DNA of 64,000 bases from RI-106 sp964496875 (GTDB lineage Bacteria; Cyanobacteriota; Vampirovibrionia; Obscuribacterales; Obscuribacteraceae): the NCBI GenBank assembly GCA_964496875.1, contig CAZCBH010000005.1, forward strand, positions 62,001 through 126,000, read 5' to 3'. The notes beneath the pieces were generated by a model that searched no databases, had not been told where the DNA came from, and was given only the letters and a program-made list of their open reading frames with translations. This document shows positions 51,742 through 60,058 of this stretch, piece by piece (position 1 is the first letter of the stretch; each line of letters opens with the position of its first letter). A program made the position numbers and the translations under genes.

Positions 51742-51853
51742 AGGCTCGGCAATACTGGATTCGGTGGTAGGTTCGGGTAAATCTCTATATAATCTCAGTA
51801 GTCACTACTGGAAGTTTATAATTCCAAAATCTCCTGATTTCCGAAAGTTTTAG

Positions 51854-53458
51854 ATGTATCGTCCTTCCGACAAGTTAGTCAAATTGCCCAGACTCGACAG
51901 TCTGCCAACAATCGATGACATTACCGGTATGCTCGCACAGTCCAGGCAGACTCCGGGTAAGCAGTTCGAGTTGCCCTGGCAATTTCACAATTCCAGTGAT
52001 ATATACCGCTTGATCGCCACCTGCTCGCAGAATGTCTCCGAGCCGACCTGGAATCTGATGATTGGTGAGGGACGGGATGAAATCGAGGTCTGGACCTATC
52101 AGACCGGTGATGTGGCTCTGGTTCTCAACCTGGTTCTATCGGAATCCACCGAGAACATGTCTTATGGAACCGATTCTCAGTCTCTGTTCGGGCAGAGCGA
52201 GACCCGCAACACTGGCTTGTCCGGCTCGTATAGCACTTCGCTTCTGGGCTTGCAGTCTCTCACTTCCACAAGCCAGAAAGTTCCTGTATTCAAGCAAGAT
52301 GAGCGTGTCGGTGCGCAGGCTTCCATGGAAGGCTCGCTGGATGACTGGCCTATTCCGACTTTGCTCCAGTCTATCAATATGGGTAAGCGAAGCGGCAAGC
52401 TGATGGTGATTAGTGATCAGTCCATGGCTGAGCTGTTTTTCGTGAGTGGAGATCTTGTTCATGCCACCGCCCTGAGTCAGCAAGGGGAGCTTGCCATAAT
52501 GGAGCTGGTCACCTGGGAGACCGGCAAGTTCTATTTCTATAACGACGAATCTACTGAGCAAAGAACGGTGAAGCGTCGAATTGATGCCATTTTGATGGAG
52601 AGCATCACTTTATTAGATCAGACAAAGTATCTGATGGGTCAGGGCTTCAAGATGGAGGCTTATCTTCATCGGGCCAATGCCGGTCTTTCCGAGCAACAGT
52701 TCGAAGAAGCGGTGAAGCAAGGCGCACCATGTGACACCAATCTTCAGAAACAGTTTTACTTGCGCCTTGATGGTAACACCACGATGTTCGACATTCTTCG
52801 GGAAAGACCGATGACAAAGAAGGAGTGGGTGCCTATTCTTTTCAATATGTTTCAATGCGGTCTGGTGAAAATCTCTGAAAGCCCCTTGAAGCCTGATAAG
52901 ACAAAACATCTCACCTCTACTCATCTGGACAGGAACGCAATCAATTCGGTTATGGCATCCCTTCTGAGAGCCGATACCTGCTTGTTTTCTTTCTCGTCTT
53001 TTCAGTACTTTCTGGAGAAAGAGTTCTATCGTGCTCAGTATGCGAACTTGCCATTTACGGTGATTGTCTTCGATCTCTGGACCAATCGAGGAGGGCAGCT
53101 GGAGCCCTTAACCGTTACCCAGGTTGCTGAAGTCGGTCTCAGGCTGGCTAATATAATGCGGCCTATCGATATCGCTGCTCATTTCGAAACCTTGAGCTAT
53201 GCCATTATTCTTCCCAATACGGAGATTCCCTCGGCGGTGATTCTCTGTCACCGGGTTTTTGAATTGCTCCGTAGCAAGGGGCTCTCGGCTGGGATGGATC
53301 CGAGCTCTCTGGTTTGTGCTTTTGGAATCGCCGGTGTGCCGGAAGACTGTAAGGATATCGGTCTGTTACTGTCAGCCGCCAAGGTGGCGCGCAAAGTGGC
53401 AGCCACTAGCGCTATGCCGATTGTTTGTTTCAAGGATCTAAAAGCTCCTTCCGAATAA
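51854..53458 (+). CDS. DUF4388 protein with degenerate GGDEF-like C-terminus
   Basis: A 534-residue cytosolic protein. A DUF4388/PATAN-type domain lies at about 158-232 (MEGSLDDWPIPTLLQSINMG, then ELFFVSGDLVHATAL), a domain linked to gliding, predation and two-component signalling. The C-terminal part (about 385-530) has the secondary-structure order of a GGDEF domain: SSFQYFLEKEFYRAQYANLP, FTVIVFDLW, RPIDIAAHFETLSYAIILPN. The GG(D/E)EF signature is replaced by HFETLS, so it should not make cyclic-di-GMP. The N-terminal 150 residues are unassigned. A hairpin overlaps its stop codon. Role unknown, likely in motility or surface sensing. Confidence 0.82.
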   Translation: MYRPSDKLVKLPRLDSLPTIDDITGMLAQSRQTPGKQFELPWQFHNSSDIYRLIATCSQNVSEPTWNLMIGEGRDEIEVWTYQTGDVALVLNLVLSESTENMSYGTDSQSLFGQSETRNTGLSGSYSTSLLGLQSLTSTSQKVPVFKQDERVGAQASMEGSLDDWPIPTLLQSINMGKRSGKLMVISDQSMAELFFVSGDLVHATALSQQGELAIMELVTWETGKFYFYNDESTEQRTVKRRIDAILMESITLLDQTKYLMGQGFKMEAYLHRANAGLSEQQFEEAVKQGAPCDTNLQKQFYLRLDGNTTMFDILRERPMTKKEWVPILFNMFQCGLVKISESPLKPDKTKHLTSTHLDRNAINSVMASLLRADTCLFSFSSFQYFLEKEFYRAQYANLPFTVIVFDLWTNRGGQLEPLTVTQVAEVGLRLANIMRPIDIAAHFETLSYAIILPNTEIPSAVILCHRVFELLRSKGLSAGMDPSSLVCAFGIAGVPEDCKDIGLLLSAAKVARKVAATSAMPIVCFKDLKAPSE

Positions 53459-53471
53459 GGGAAGGAGCTTT
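53441..53471 (+). terminator. Hairpin overlapping the DUF4388 stop codon
   Basis: A 12-bp perfect stem AAAGCTCCTTCC/GGAAGGAGCTTT (53441-53452 with 53460-53471) with a 7-nt loop that contains the TAA stop (53456-53458). It is a likely terminator, though the U-run is short (TTTAG). It faces the convergent HEAT/LRV gene 48 nt away. Confidence 0.65.
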
Positions 53472-53519
53472 AGAATCTGAGGTGCAAATATTGCTTGACT
53501 GTTATTGAATCTATGATTC

Positions 53520-54167
53520 TCAGGCTGTTTTGAGATCCGTGACTTCACGCATCAATCGCAGCAGTGTTCTCTGGGCTCTTGAGGCCACATAAGGATTTTC
53601 GTCATCGGCGAGCACCCTTAGAATGGCTATGGGTACCGTGTAGCTCTCAGCCAGTCTCAGTCTGACATCGGGACTTGGATCCCTCACCAGATTCCAGATC
53701 GTTTTCATAGAAGTATTCATGTTCTCTGCTACAGAGGCTCGCACCTGGCAGTCGCTGTGAACAGCTAGTCTTGCCAGAGTGGTGGAATGGGCGCGCGGAT
53801 GCTCGCCAATTCTCTCCAGTAGCTGAGAAGGCGCGTTTCTTGTTAGATGATCCAGCACCGGTGGCGGTGTGTTTGGATTTATAGCAAGAAGCCAGCGGAT
53901 TCTGGCTGCCTCAAGAGCAGCACTTTCCTTAATGGCCTGTCTTCTTAGATCTTGTTCAGTCTCTTTTGTTTTTGTCATGACCTCTGCCCTCTGAGGTTCT
54001 GTGTTTCCACTATTCTCTTCTCTATTACACAGCAACACCTTGAGTGCCTCCCTTATCTGTTCTTCGGGTTTGTCCCAGTTAAATGAGTAAGCAAAAGAAA
54101 GGTCGTATTGCTCAGGCTCTGAATAGCTGGAATTGTCCCTGCTCTTATCTTGTGTATCGAAAGACAT
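53520..54167 (-). CDS. HEAT/leucine-rich-variant repeat protein
   Basis: A 215-residue soluble protein. The C-terminal 125 residues carry about five repeats of the LRV/HEAT type, with the pattern WLLAINPNTPPPVLDHLTRN, LARLAVHSDCQVRASVAENM, LVRDPSPDVRLRLAESYTVP and LADDENPYVASRAQRTLLRL. The N-terminal 90 residues are acidic and unassigned. Such proteins usually mediate protein contacts. No catalytic motif is present. It is convergent with the DUF4388 gene and has an 840-nt gene-free region upstream. Confidence 0.8.
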   Translation of the reverse strand: MSFDTQDKSRDNSSYSEPEQYDLSFAYSFNWDKPEEQIREALKVLLCNREENSGNTEPQRAEVMTKTKETEQDLRRQAIKESAALEAARIRWLLAINPNTPPPVLDHLTRNAPSQLLERIGEHPRAHSTTLARLAVHSDCQVRASVAENMNTSMKTIWNLVRDPSPDVRLRLAESYTVPIAILRVLADDENPYVASRAQRTLLRLMREVTDLKTA

Positions 54168-54348
54168 ACTCGTTAATCGAAAGAGTTTTGTACGCCCGGT
54201 TGCCCCCTCATCCCTTCCAAACAGGAGGCTTAAGCTAATATGCCTAATACGATTATGCCGTCTGGGCTTACCGCTTCATGATAAGTTTCCATATAATTTT
54301 CTATATGAATTGACATAAAACCGGTCCCATACAGGGTTTTAAACAACA

Positions 54349-54371
54349 GCTCCGCCTTAGTGTGGCGGAGC
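54349..54371 (-). terminator. Possible minus-strand terminator hairpin
   Basis: Stem GCTCCGCC/GGCGGAGC with a 7-nt loop. On the minus strand it is followed by TGTTGTTTAAAA, a T-rich tail. It would end a minus-strand transcript from upstream, but no gene is identified there. Confidence 0.4.
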
Positions 54372-54654
54372 ATAAAAAATGAGGCGCGTTTACCCGGGCT
54401 GTCTGGGAGATGCGGAGCCTTAGTATAGGTTTCACCCGACAAATTTATACTGAAACGGCAATTGCCGCAGGACGATGATTGGCTATGATGATGGAAGATT
54501 GTTGAATACAGGCTATGGAGCGGCTCTGAATAAGCGATTTCGTTTTGCGGTCAATCGGCAAACAGATTGAATAAAACATCGACGCGGTACACACAGTTCA
54601 AGAGCCCCCATAGCCCTTACCAAAATTTTTTAAGAGCGATTCTGCCATACTCTG

Positions 54655-54688
54655 CAAATAGGATTCGGATTTTTCCGAATTCTATTTG
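54655..54688 (+). terminator. Intrinsic terminator with unknown upstream transcript
   Basis: A 14-bp stem (54655-54668 with 54675-54688, one G-U pair), loop ATTTTT, followed by TTTG and later TCTTTTTC on the plus strand. It has the form of a Rho-independent terminator, yet no plus-strand protein gene precedes it within 1 kb, which raises the possibility of a non-coding RNA. Confidence 0.6.
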
Positions 54689-55007
54689 TTTGTGGGGTCT
54701 TTTTCATTCGGTGGAGCGTCGATTTTGGGCTGCCACCCATGGTCTCCCTCCAATTGCCCCAGAGATAGTATGCGTGGCAGCGATCTTCGATAATAAGCTT
54801 GCTACCTAAACGAGTCAAGTTAATGAGCAACAGTAGCCATTTCTAGTTCTATGAAATAGATATCTAACTATTTGCTCCGACTTCATACGTGATTTTACGT
54901 AGGTGGGTGGGGATTTACGCATTTACGGGAACAGACCGGAGCCATAAACTGTATTCAAAGAGCAGAGAGCCGAAACGGGCTCCGAATCCAGCAGAAAAGA
55001 GAAGATC

Positions 55008-55658
55008 ATGAAAAAATTCCACCTCTCCCTCCTTTTGATAGCACTGACTTACTGTGTAAGCCTGCCGGCATCGGCTCAGCAAGCTTATGGTCAGCAGGGA
55101 TTCGTTCCGATCAATCAGATGGGCGGTGTTCCCGGAACCGTTCCCGGTATGGTCGGTGGTGGTGCCTATGACAGCAATCAGGGGCAATTCCAGCCTGTGC
55201 CCCAGGGCGGATTCATGGCTAACTCCATGCAGGGTGGTCAGGGATTCGTGCCCATGCAGAATTTTAATACCAGCCAGTCCATCATGGACGGCGGCCAGGG
55301 CTATTCTACTTCCAGTCTGGAAACTAGAAGTCCTTATGAACAGCAGGAGCACGCTCTGCAAGAAGCAAAAATGTTGCAGGAGTTGCAGGAGCTGAAGCAA
55401 AAGAGAGAGAGCGATCAAGGTTTTCGCGGTGGTGTCGAGGAAGGCTTCGTATCCAAGTCCTCGAAGAAAGAGAGAGGCAAATTGTCGAGAGCCATGGGTA
55501 AAATGGGTACTCTGGTACGAAGAAGTGCAGAAGCCGCAGCTCCCGCTGGAGCGGCAGTCGGTACTCTCTTTATCATGCGCGCCGCCTTCGGACCGCCTGC
55601 CACATTCATGCCTGTTGCCACTCCGACCGGTACAGCATTCATTCCGATGAGCAGATAG
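55008..55658 (+). CDS. Secreted Gly/Gln-rich protein of unknown function
   Basis: A 216-residue protein with a clean signal peptide (MKKFHLSLLLIALTYCVSLP, ending SASAQQ-like before the mature Gln-rich start). The mature N-terminal part has short Gly/Gln/Met/Pro-rich repeats (QGFVPINQMGG and QGFVPMQNFN). A charged helix follows (about 108-135). The C-terminus holds a hydrophobic stretch rich in Ala and Phe (AAPAGAAVGTLFIMRAAFG). I recognise no family; it may be a matrix or surface-layer component. It has an upstream gene-free region and no obvious partner. Confidence 0.8.
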   Translation: MKKFHLSLLLIALTYCVSLPASAQQAYGQQGFVPINQMGGVPGTVPGMVGGGAYDSNQGQFQPVPQGGFMANSMQGGQGFVPMQNFNTSQSIMDGGQGYSTSSLETRSPYEQQEHALQEAKMLQELQELKQKRESDQGFRGGVEEGFVSKSSKKERGKLSRAMGKMGTLVRRSAEAAAPAGAAVGTLFIMRAAFGPPATFMPVATPTGTAFIPMSR

Positions 55659-55797
55659 ATATTCCGTTAATTATCGAACAAGAAACAGAACGAAGTTGAA
55701 GTAGGTTTTCAAATTGCGCTGGGGAGCTTGATCTTCGCTAAGCTAGTTGTCTTGTTACTTAAGATCATGCTTCCTTTTCCCGCAGCCTGGCTTGCTT

Positions 55798-55803
55798 TAT
55801 ACT
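55798..55803 (+). promoter_or_regulatory. Candidate -10 element of the zinc-ribbon gene
   Basis: TATACT at 55798-55803, five of six matches to the consensus. TTTTCC at 55775-55780 stands 17 nt upstream as a poor -35. It lies about 45 nt before the ATG of the small zinc-ribbon gene at 55850. Confidence 0.3.
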
Positions 55804-55849
55804 AAGGTACTGCATCGACTATTCGTCCCAGGCGAGAGAGGGTTCTGCC

Positions 55850-56095
55850 ATGACCGATCTTAGCACTTGCCCCAAATGTGATAGTGAAGAGTTCGTAGCT
55901 ACGGCTTTCGGATTGACCAGGGGAAGGCAGATTGGTATCACGACCGGTCTGGTGAAGAAGGTGACTCCTTCTGTCTATGTCTGCTGTGATTGCGGCTATC
56001 TGGAAATGTGGGTAGATTCGAAGGAAGACCTGCAAGAGATCCGCAACTATTATCTGGATAAGCCGGCTGTTTCGAAAGAGACCGTCAAGATCTAG
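55850..56095 (+). CDS. Small zinc-ribbon protein
   Basis: An 81-residue protein. Four cysteines in two pairs (CPKC at about 7-10 and CDCGY at about 45-49, with an extra Cys next to the second pair) form a zinc ribbon. Between them is GLTRGRQIGITTGLVKK. The C-terminal helix is charged. It is short, cytosolic and of unknown function; it could bind nucleic acid or protein. Its stop overlaps by 4 nt with that of the convergent gene at 56092. Confidence 0.8.
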   Translation: MTDLSTCPKCDSEEFVATAFGLTRGRQIGITTGLVKKVTPSVYVCCDCGYLEMWVDSKEDLQEIRNYYLDKPAVSKETVKI

Positions 56096-56670
56096 CAGCT
56101 CGTTTTAAACACAGAATTCAAGCTGTCTTCCATGGCATCGAGCTGTTTGCCATCATAATTCCAGCGGGCCAGGAAATCTGTGAAAGGCATGGTTTTGCCG
56201 TCCGCTAACCTGGTCGATTCAATGGCAGCCAGTAATTCTGTCGATTTGCTTTTAAGACAGCTGGACAGCGCCGAGTTTGGATATTTACCAAGGCGCTCTA
56301 TTACCATGCTGGTACGTTCCCGGACGTCCAGGGAGCCCTTCGCCAGGTCGTCCTTGCCGTCTTGTCGGTGCCGCAGGATCATTGCCGATGACATGGTTAG
56401 ATTTTTAACCAGGATTTCTGCCAGAACCTCAGCAACGTTAGATTCTTTATTCCGTAGGATCTCAAAAATTCTCTCGGAGGGCTTGTTGTCCAGGGACCAG
56501 TCGTCACTTAACCAGGCTACAAAAAAGGCCCGTACCGTTTCTGGGCGGAGGAGGAACTGATCCAGATTATGAGCTTCGGTCCCGTCAGAATCAGTATCGA
56601 TTGAATAGAGGGCATCGAGAATCTCTGCTGCTCTAGCTACCTGGCTTCTGAACGATTCTGCGGTTTCCAT
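56092..56670 (-). CDS. Helical cytosolic protein of unknown function
   Basis: A 192-residue protein with no recognised domain, predicted mostly alpha-helical with short repeats of ESNVAEVLAEILVKNLTMSS-type helices. The start is ATG 56670, with GGAGAAG four nt upstream; an in-frame ATG at 56733 lacks a site. It has no signal or membrane helix and two Cys in the last third. It converges with the zinc-ribbon gene and is divergent from the Ser/Thr kinase (107 nt apart). Confidence 0.75.
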   Translation of the reverse strand: METAESFRSQVARAAEILDALYSIDTDSDGTEAHNLDQFLLRPETVRAFFVAWLSDDWSLDNKPSERIFEILRNKESNVAEVLAEILVKNLTMSSAMILRHRQDGKDDLAKGSLDVRERTSMVIERLGKYPNSALSSCLKSKSTELLAAIESTRLADGKTMPFTDFLARWNYDGKQLDAMEDSLNSVFKTSC

Positions 56671-56777
56671 ACGGCTTCTCCGATTTGTTTGTTGATCCGC
56701 TGGCGGAGCGGATATTCCACAAATCCGCCACATTATAAATATACTCTCTAGCAGATTGGATCTCTCATATTCGGTTT

Positions 56778-58736
56778 ATGAATTCAGATAGAACTTCAAG
56801 GGCCACAAGACTATTAGATAAGCTTCCTGCTTTGATCGCCAATCGCTTCGAAGTGATCGACTGTATCGGCCGGGGTGGTGTGGGCGTGGTCTTGAAGTGT
56901 AAAGACGTTGTCCTCAACAACATTGTCGCTGTCAAGTTTTTGTTGAAAGAGATAAACGAGGAGGAAGCGGCTCGATTTCAGAGAGAAGCCGTAACCGCCG
57001 CCAGGCTGAACCATCGCAATATTGTTCGGGTTGTTGATTTTGGGCAGAATCAAGATGGGCGGCTCTATCTAGTTATGGAGTACCTGGAGGGCAAGACTCT
57101 GCTGGATGAGATCGAGGCGGAAGGACCCTATTCGACATCTGCTGCCCTTCCCATTCTGCTTAAAATCTGTGACGGACTCGCCCATGCGCACAATCTCAAT
57201 GTTCTTCACCGAGATGTAAAACCGTCAAACGTTATGCTGGCGGAAGAACCGGGCGGCAAGATCGTTCCTAAACTTGTCGATTTCGGTCTGGCTCGAATCC
57301 AGAGTCAAATGGAAGAGCAGCAACTGACTACCGGGGGGAGGGTCTTCGGCTCTCCCTCCTATTTGAGCCCGGAATCCGCCACCGGCGGAAAGATAGACTA
57401 CAGAACAGATATCTATAGTCTTGGCTGTCTGATTTTTGAAGTTCTTACCGGAGCCCCGCCCTTTCTTGGTGAGACTGCTTTCGAGACACTGAATCAGAAG
57501 ATCAGTCAGCGGGCGCCCACTTTGTTCGAGAAGACCGGCAAACGATTCTCTGAAGAGATTGAACAGATCGTGGCTCGCTGCCTGGACATGGACCCGGAGC
57601 AACGTTATGCGTCTGTGAGCGACCTGAAGCAGGACCTGGAGGAACTCTATGAGCTGGAGCTAGATCTGGATCCTGGAGGCGGGGATTTTTTGCATGACGA
57701 AGACAGTGAAGAAGTAGACATCAGCGAAACTCTTGTTCTTCAAGCTTATCCCGCTTCTGGCTCTGCCTCTGGTTCCAGGTCAAAGTCCATGCCGAGGCGG
57801 CTGAATTACAGGGCAGTGTCAGTGGTCCTCTTTCTCTTCCTCTTTGGATTGACGACGCTGTTTCTTTCGGTTCAAGCGATTCTTTTCCCAGAGAACCGGC
57901 AGGTCAAAGAGAAAGTAACAGATCATGAGTTCTATAACCTGGGCACGCAATCCTATTTTTACCGGGAGGAGTTCAATGGCTATGAGTGGCTTCGGTATAA
58001 GGGCTATGACCTCAAAGAGGCGCTCAGGGAGCTTTCTACCATCAAGAGAGTCAATGCGGTCAGAATAAAAGACCAGGATTTGCGGGGTATTTCGATAGAG
58101 GTCCTGGGTTCGATGAAGTTGCATGCGCTCACCCTTGATGAATGCAAGATTGATGATGGCACCCTGGAAGAGATTAGCAAGATGACCGATCTCAATTATC
58201 TCGATCTCAGTGAATCTAAGGGCTTTAGCGAGCGAGGGGCGTTAAAGCTTTCTCGACTGAAGTATTTGAAGCGCCTGGATTTGCATGGTTCTGATGTGTC
58301 CGATGCTATTTTCGAGGCGATCCAGAACCTGCACCTGCTCACCATAGTGGATCTTACCAATTGTCACTTTCAGGAAGGGCGCGGCATGGAGAATCTCGTC
58401 AATCTTCCCTTGTTGAATACCCTGGCTCTAGGCGGCGCTTCTGTCGACTTGAGCAAGGAAGGGCGGTTGTCCTTCCTGCAGGACTGTACCAGATTGCGGC
58501 AGCTTTCTCTTTCATACATGCCCATCACCAATGAGGATCTCGTCTATATAAAGGATCTGCCATTGCGCAAACTCTATCTGACTAAAGCGATGATCGATGA
58601 CAGGGGGCTTGATAGCTTGAAGGAAATGAAGACCCTTCGAGAGCTCGGCCTGTTTGATTGTTTGAAAGTCACTATTGGTGGTATCAAAGCGCTAAAAAAG
58701 GTTATACCAGGGCTTGTAGTAACAACGAAGACGTGA
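56778..58736 (+). CDS. Ser/Thr protein kinase with membrane helix and leucine-rich repeats
   Basis: A 652-residue receptor-like kinase. The cytoplasmic Hanks-type domain (about 24-290) has GRGGVGVV, Lys53 in VAVKFL, HRDVKPSN with Asp146, and DFG at 168-170. An acidic linker leads to one membrane helix (about 345-368, VSVVLFLFLFGLTTLFLSV). The extracellular part (about 370-652) holds roughly eight leucine-rich repeats (LHALTLDECKIDDGTLEEIS, LKRLDLHGSDVSDAIFEAIQ). The likely role is sensing an outside ligand by the repeats and phosphorylating targets inside. It resembles kinases with C-terminal extracellular sensors such as PASTA kinases, but with LRR. The 107-nt upstream region is AT-rich. Confidence 0.92.
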   Translation: MNSDRTSRATRLLDKLPALIANRFEVIDCIGRGGVGVVLKCKDVVLNNIVAVKFLLKEINEEEAARFQREAVTAARLNHRNIVRVVDFGQNQDGRLYLVMEYLEGKTLLDEIEAEGPYSTSAALPILLKICDGLAHAHNLNVLHRDVKPSNVMLAEEPGGKIVPKLVDFGLARIQSQMEEQQLTTGGRVFGSPSYLSPESATGGKIDYRTDIYSLGCLIFEVLTGAPPFLGETAFETLNQKISQRAPTLFEKTGKRFSEEIEQIVARCLDMDPEQRYASVSDLKQDLEELYELELDLDPGGGDFLHDEDSEEVDISETLVLQAYPASGSASGSRSKSMPRRLNYRAVSVVLFLFLFGLTTLFLSVQAILFPENRQVKEKVTDHEFYNLGTQSYFYREEFNGYEWLRYKGYDLKEALRELSTIKRVNAVRIKDQDLRGISIEVLGSMKLHALTLDECKIDDGTLEEISKMTDLNYLDLSESKGFSERGALKLSRLKYLKRLDLHGSDVSDAIFEAIQNLHLLTIVDLTNCHFQEGRGMENLVNLPLLNTLALGGASVDLSKEGRLSFLQDCTRLRQLSLSYMPITNEDLVYIKDLPLRKLYLTKAMIDDRGLDSLKEMKTLRELGLFDCLKVTIGGIKALKKVIPGLVVTTKT

Positions 58737-58840
58737 TGAAAATATATCGGACTCTGGCTGTAGACACGGGGCCTGTGGCGGATTAGAAATTTGACTAGTG
58801 GGTAATTTATTTAGTGGAGTCACCCACCCAGGAGAGTCTG

Positions 58841-59089
58841 ATGAGCTTAGACGCCAGGCAGGATATAGATCAAGTCAACCGTATGGTGGACAATTTGCTG
58901 GAGCTTGCAGATGAAGCTTTGGAGGACGGCAGTCCTATTGATCCGGAGCAGGTCAAAGAGATGGTTTTGCAGATCAAAGAACTGTTGATCGAGCTTTTCG
59001 ATAATGACTTTGAAGGATGGGAAGCCGGTAGTGGCAGCTCTGATGAAGATGATGACGGTTTCTTCGGCGAAGAGGAAATGGCTGATTGA
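58841..59089 (+). CDS. Small acidic protein of unknown function
   Basis: An 82-residue protein. A helical N-terminal part (IDQVNRMVDNLLELADEALE, then VKEMVLQIKELLIELFDN) is followed by a Ser/Gly linker and a strongly acidic tail (SDEDDDGFFGEEEMAD). AGGAGAG precedes the ATG at 58841. It follows the kinase gene by 104 nt on the same strand. No family recognised. Confidence 0.75.
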   Translation: MSLDARQDIDQVNRMVDNLLELADEALEDGSPIDPEQVKEMVLQIKELLIELFDNDFEGWEAGSGSSDEDDDGFFGEEEMAD

Positions 59090-59103
59090 GCTTTTGGCAG
59101 GTA

Positions 59104-59307
59104 TCAGACCCACCAGAGTCCAAGAAATGCAAAGATTCCGGCGATTAAAATACCGGTCTTCCAGATATCTGTACCGACAAACCTGAGCGGATTGACTCGA
59201 ATAAGGTCAGCTCCAGCCAATACTATGGCGCCGGAAACCCAGCTGGTGAATGTGACCAGAGCCACAAAGCCAAGAACCAGCCGAATTTTTTCGAACAGCG
59301 CTATCAA
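59104..59307 (-). CDS. Small two-helix membrane protein, uncertain
   Basis: A possible 67-residue protein starting TTG at 59307, with hydrophobic helices near 8-32 and 49-66. The composition is typical of a small membrane protein, but the start codon is rare, the ribosome-binding site is weak and no family is known. It is convergent with the acidic protein gene. Confidence 0.45.
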   Translation of the reverse strand: MIALFEKIRLVLGFVALVTFTSWVSGAIVLAGADLIRVNPLRFVGTDIWKTGILIAGIFAFLGLWWV

Positions 59308-59642
59308 TAACTCGATAATTGAGTTACCCTCGCAAACGCACCAGTTATATTCAAGTCTATAGCACGCTCTTGCGATCTAGCAAGTTGGATATGCTTCATT
59401 ATTGCAGGAAACATTGGTGTGTCCAGGTCTTTTGTGTAACTGAATATGGTGGCTAAATTATAAGGTTGGCATTAAGGGAAGAGCCTGAAAGTCGCCAGGG
59501 CTGTATTATAGTAGTATCGAGTCTATTGATTGGTTCATATGCATAGCGAGCGCAAGAGTTAGCGCTCTTCACTTTTCCTTTGCACAGAGTCAAGTCTTTA
59601 GCAGGTTCGGTTGTCTTTCGTTCGGCGGGAGGTGAGAAATTC
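59308..59642. other. 335-nt intergenic region
   Basis: No gene. A hairpin lies at 59548-59567 (GAGCGC/GCGCTC, 8-nt loop), followed by CTTCACTTTTCC. It may be a leader structure or attenuator ahead of the membrane protein at 59643, whose transcript probably starts in this region (TATTAT at 59504-59509 is a possible -10). Confidence 0.4.
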
Positions 59643-60008
59643 ATGGCCTGTTATCTTTTGCTTGTCTTGTTCGCGTTAAGCGCCGTATTTGTTTATCTGG
59701 CAGTCTCCTCTTTCTTCTTGTTCGTTGTTCGTGGCCTTGTACCTTTGCTGGTATCGACTGCATCCGACCTGGTGAAGGGTTTCAGTTTCGTTCCTTCTCT
59801 AGCCGGAGCGCTACTGGGAAGATTCAGCAATGGTGCCCGCTATGCAAGCTCAGAGAGAATGTTTCGATTGAGTGCCTATCTCATACTGGGCTTTATGGCT
59901 GCCGGTTTCTTCTGGACGCAGTCGGTCGGTGCTAAGCATAAGAGTCCGACTCCTGTCGACCAGGCACCATATACGCAACCGGTTACAGATCTAATTGAGA
60001 TCCAATAA
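59643..60008 (+). CDS. Small membrane protein
   Basis: A 121-residue protein with two or three hydrophobic helices (about 3-30, 32-50, 78-97). It carries no known domain. The start has a very strong ribosome-binding site (GGGAGGTGAG about 6 nt upstream). It ends just before a long bidirectional terminator and faces the MshEN-repeat gene. Function unknown. Confidence 0.78.
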   Translation: MACYLLLVLFALSAVFVYLAVSSFFLFVVRGLVPLLVSTASDLVKGFSFVPSLAGALLGRFSNGARYASSERMFRLSAYLILGFMAAGFFWTQSVGAKHKSPTPVDQAPYTQPVTDLIEIQ

Positions 60009-60012
60009 CTGT

Positions 60013-60058
60013 CAAATAGCAGGCCCGCTCTTATTTGAAGGAGTGGGCTTGTTATTTG
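60013..60058. terminator. Long bidirectional terminator hairpin
   Basis: An 18-bp stem with three G-U pairs (60013-60030 with 60041-60058) and a 10-nt loop. It lies between convergent genes and includes the stop of the minus-strand gene (60052-60054). U-rich flanks (TTATTTG) are modest. Confidence 0.7.

Larger units (their letters stand above)
54168..55007. other. 840-nt region without a recognisable protein gene
   Basis: No convincing protein gene. Two small open frames (54230-54442 minus, 54567-54809 plus) lack a ribosome-binding site and conserved features. It contains a hairpin at 54349-54371 (8-bp stem GCTCCGCC/GGCGGAGC) and a terminator-like hairpin at 54655-54688. The region may encode a small RNA, but none could be identified. 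The final 150 nt must hold the promoter of the secreted protein at 55008; TACGT-GATTT-TACGTA near 54884-54902 is a weak inverted repeat there. Confidence 0.5.

Noticed and set aside
54230..54442. 70-codon minus-strand frame
   Set aside because: No start signal, includes a hairpin, and composition is not convincing.
54567..54809. 80-codon plus-strand frame
   Set aside because: It runs through the terminator-like hairpin at 54655-54688 and has no ribosome-binding site or recognisable features.
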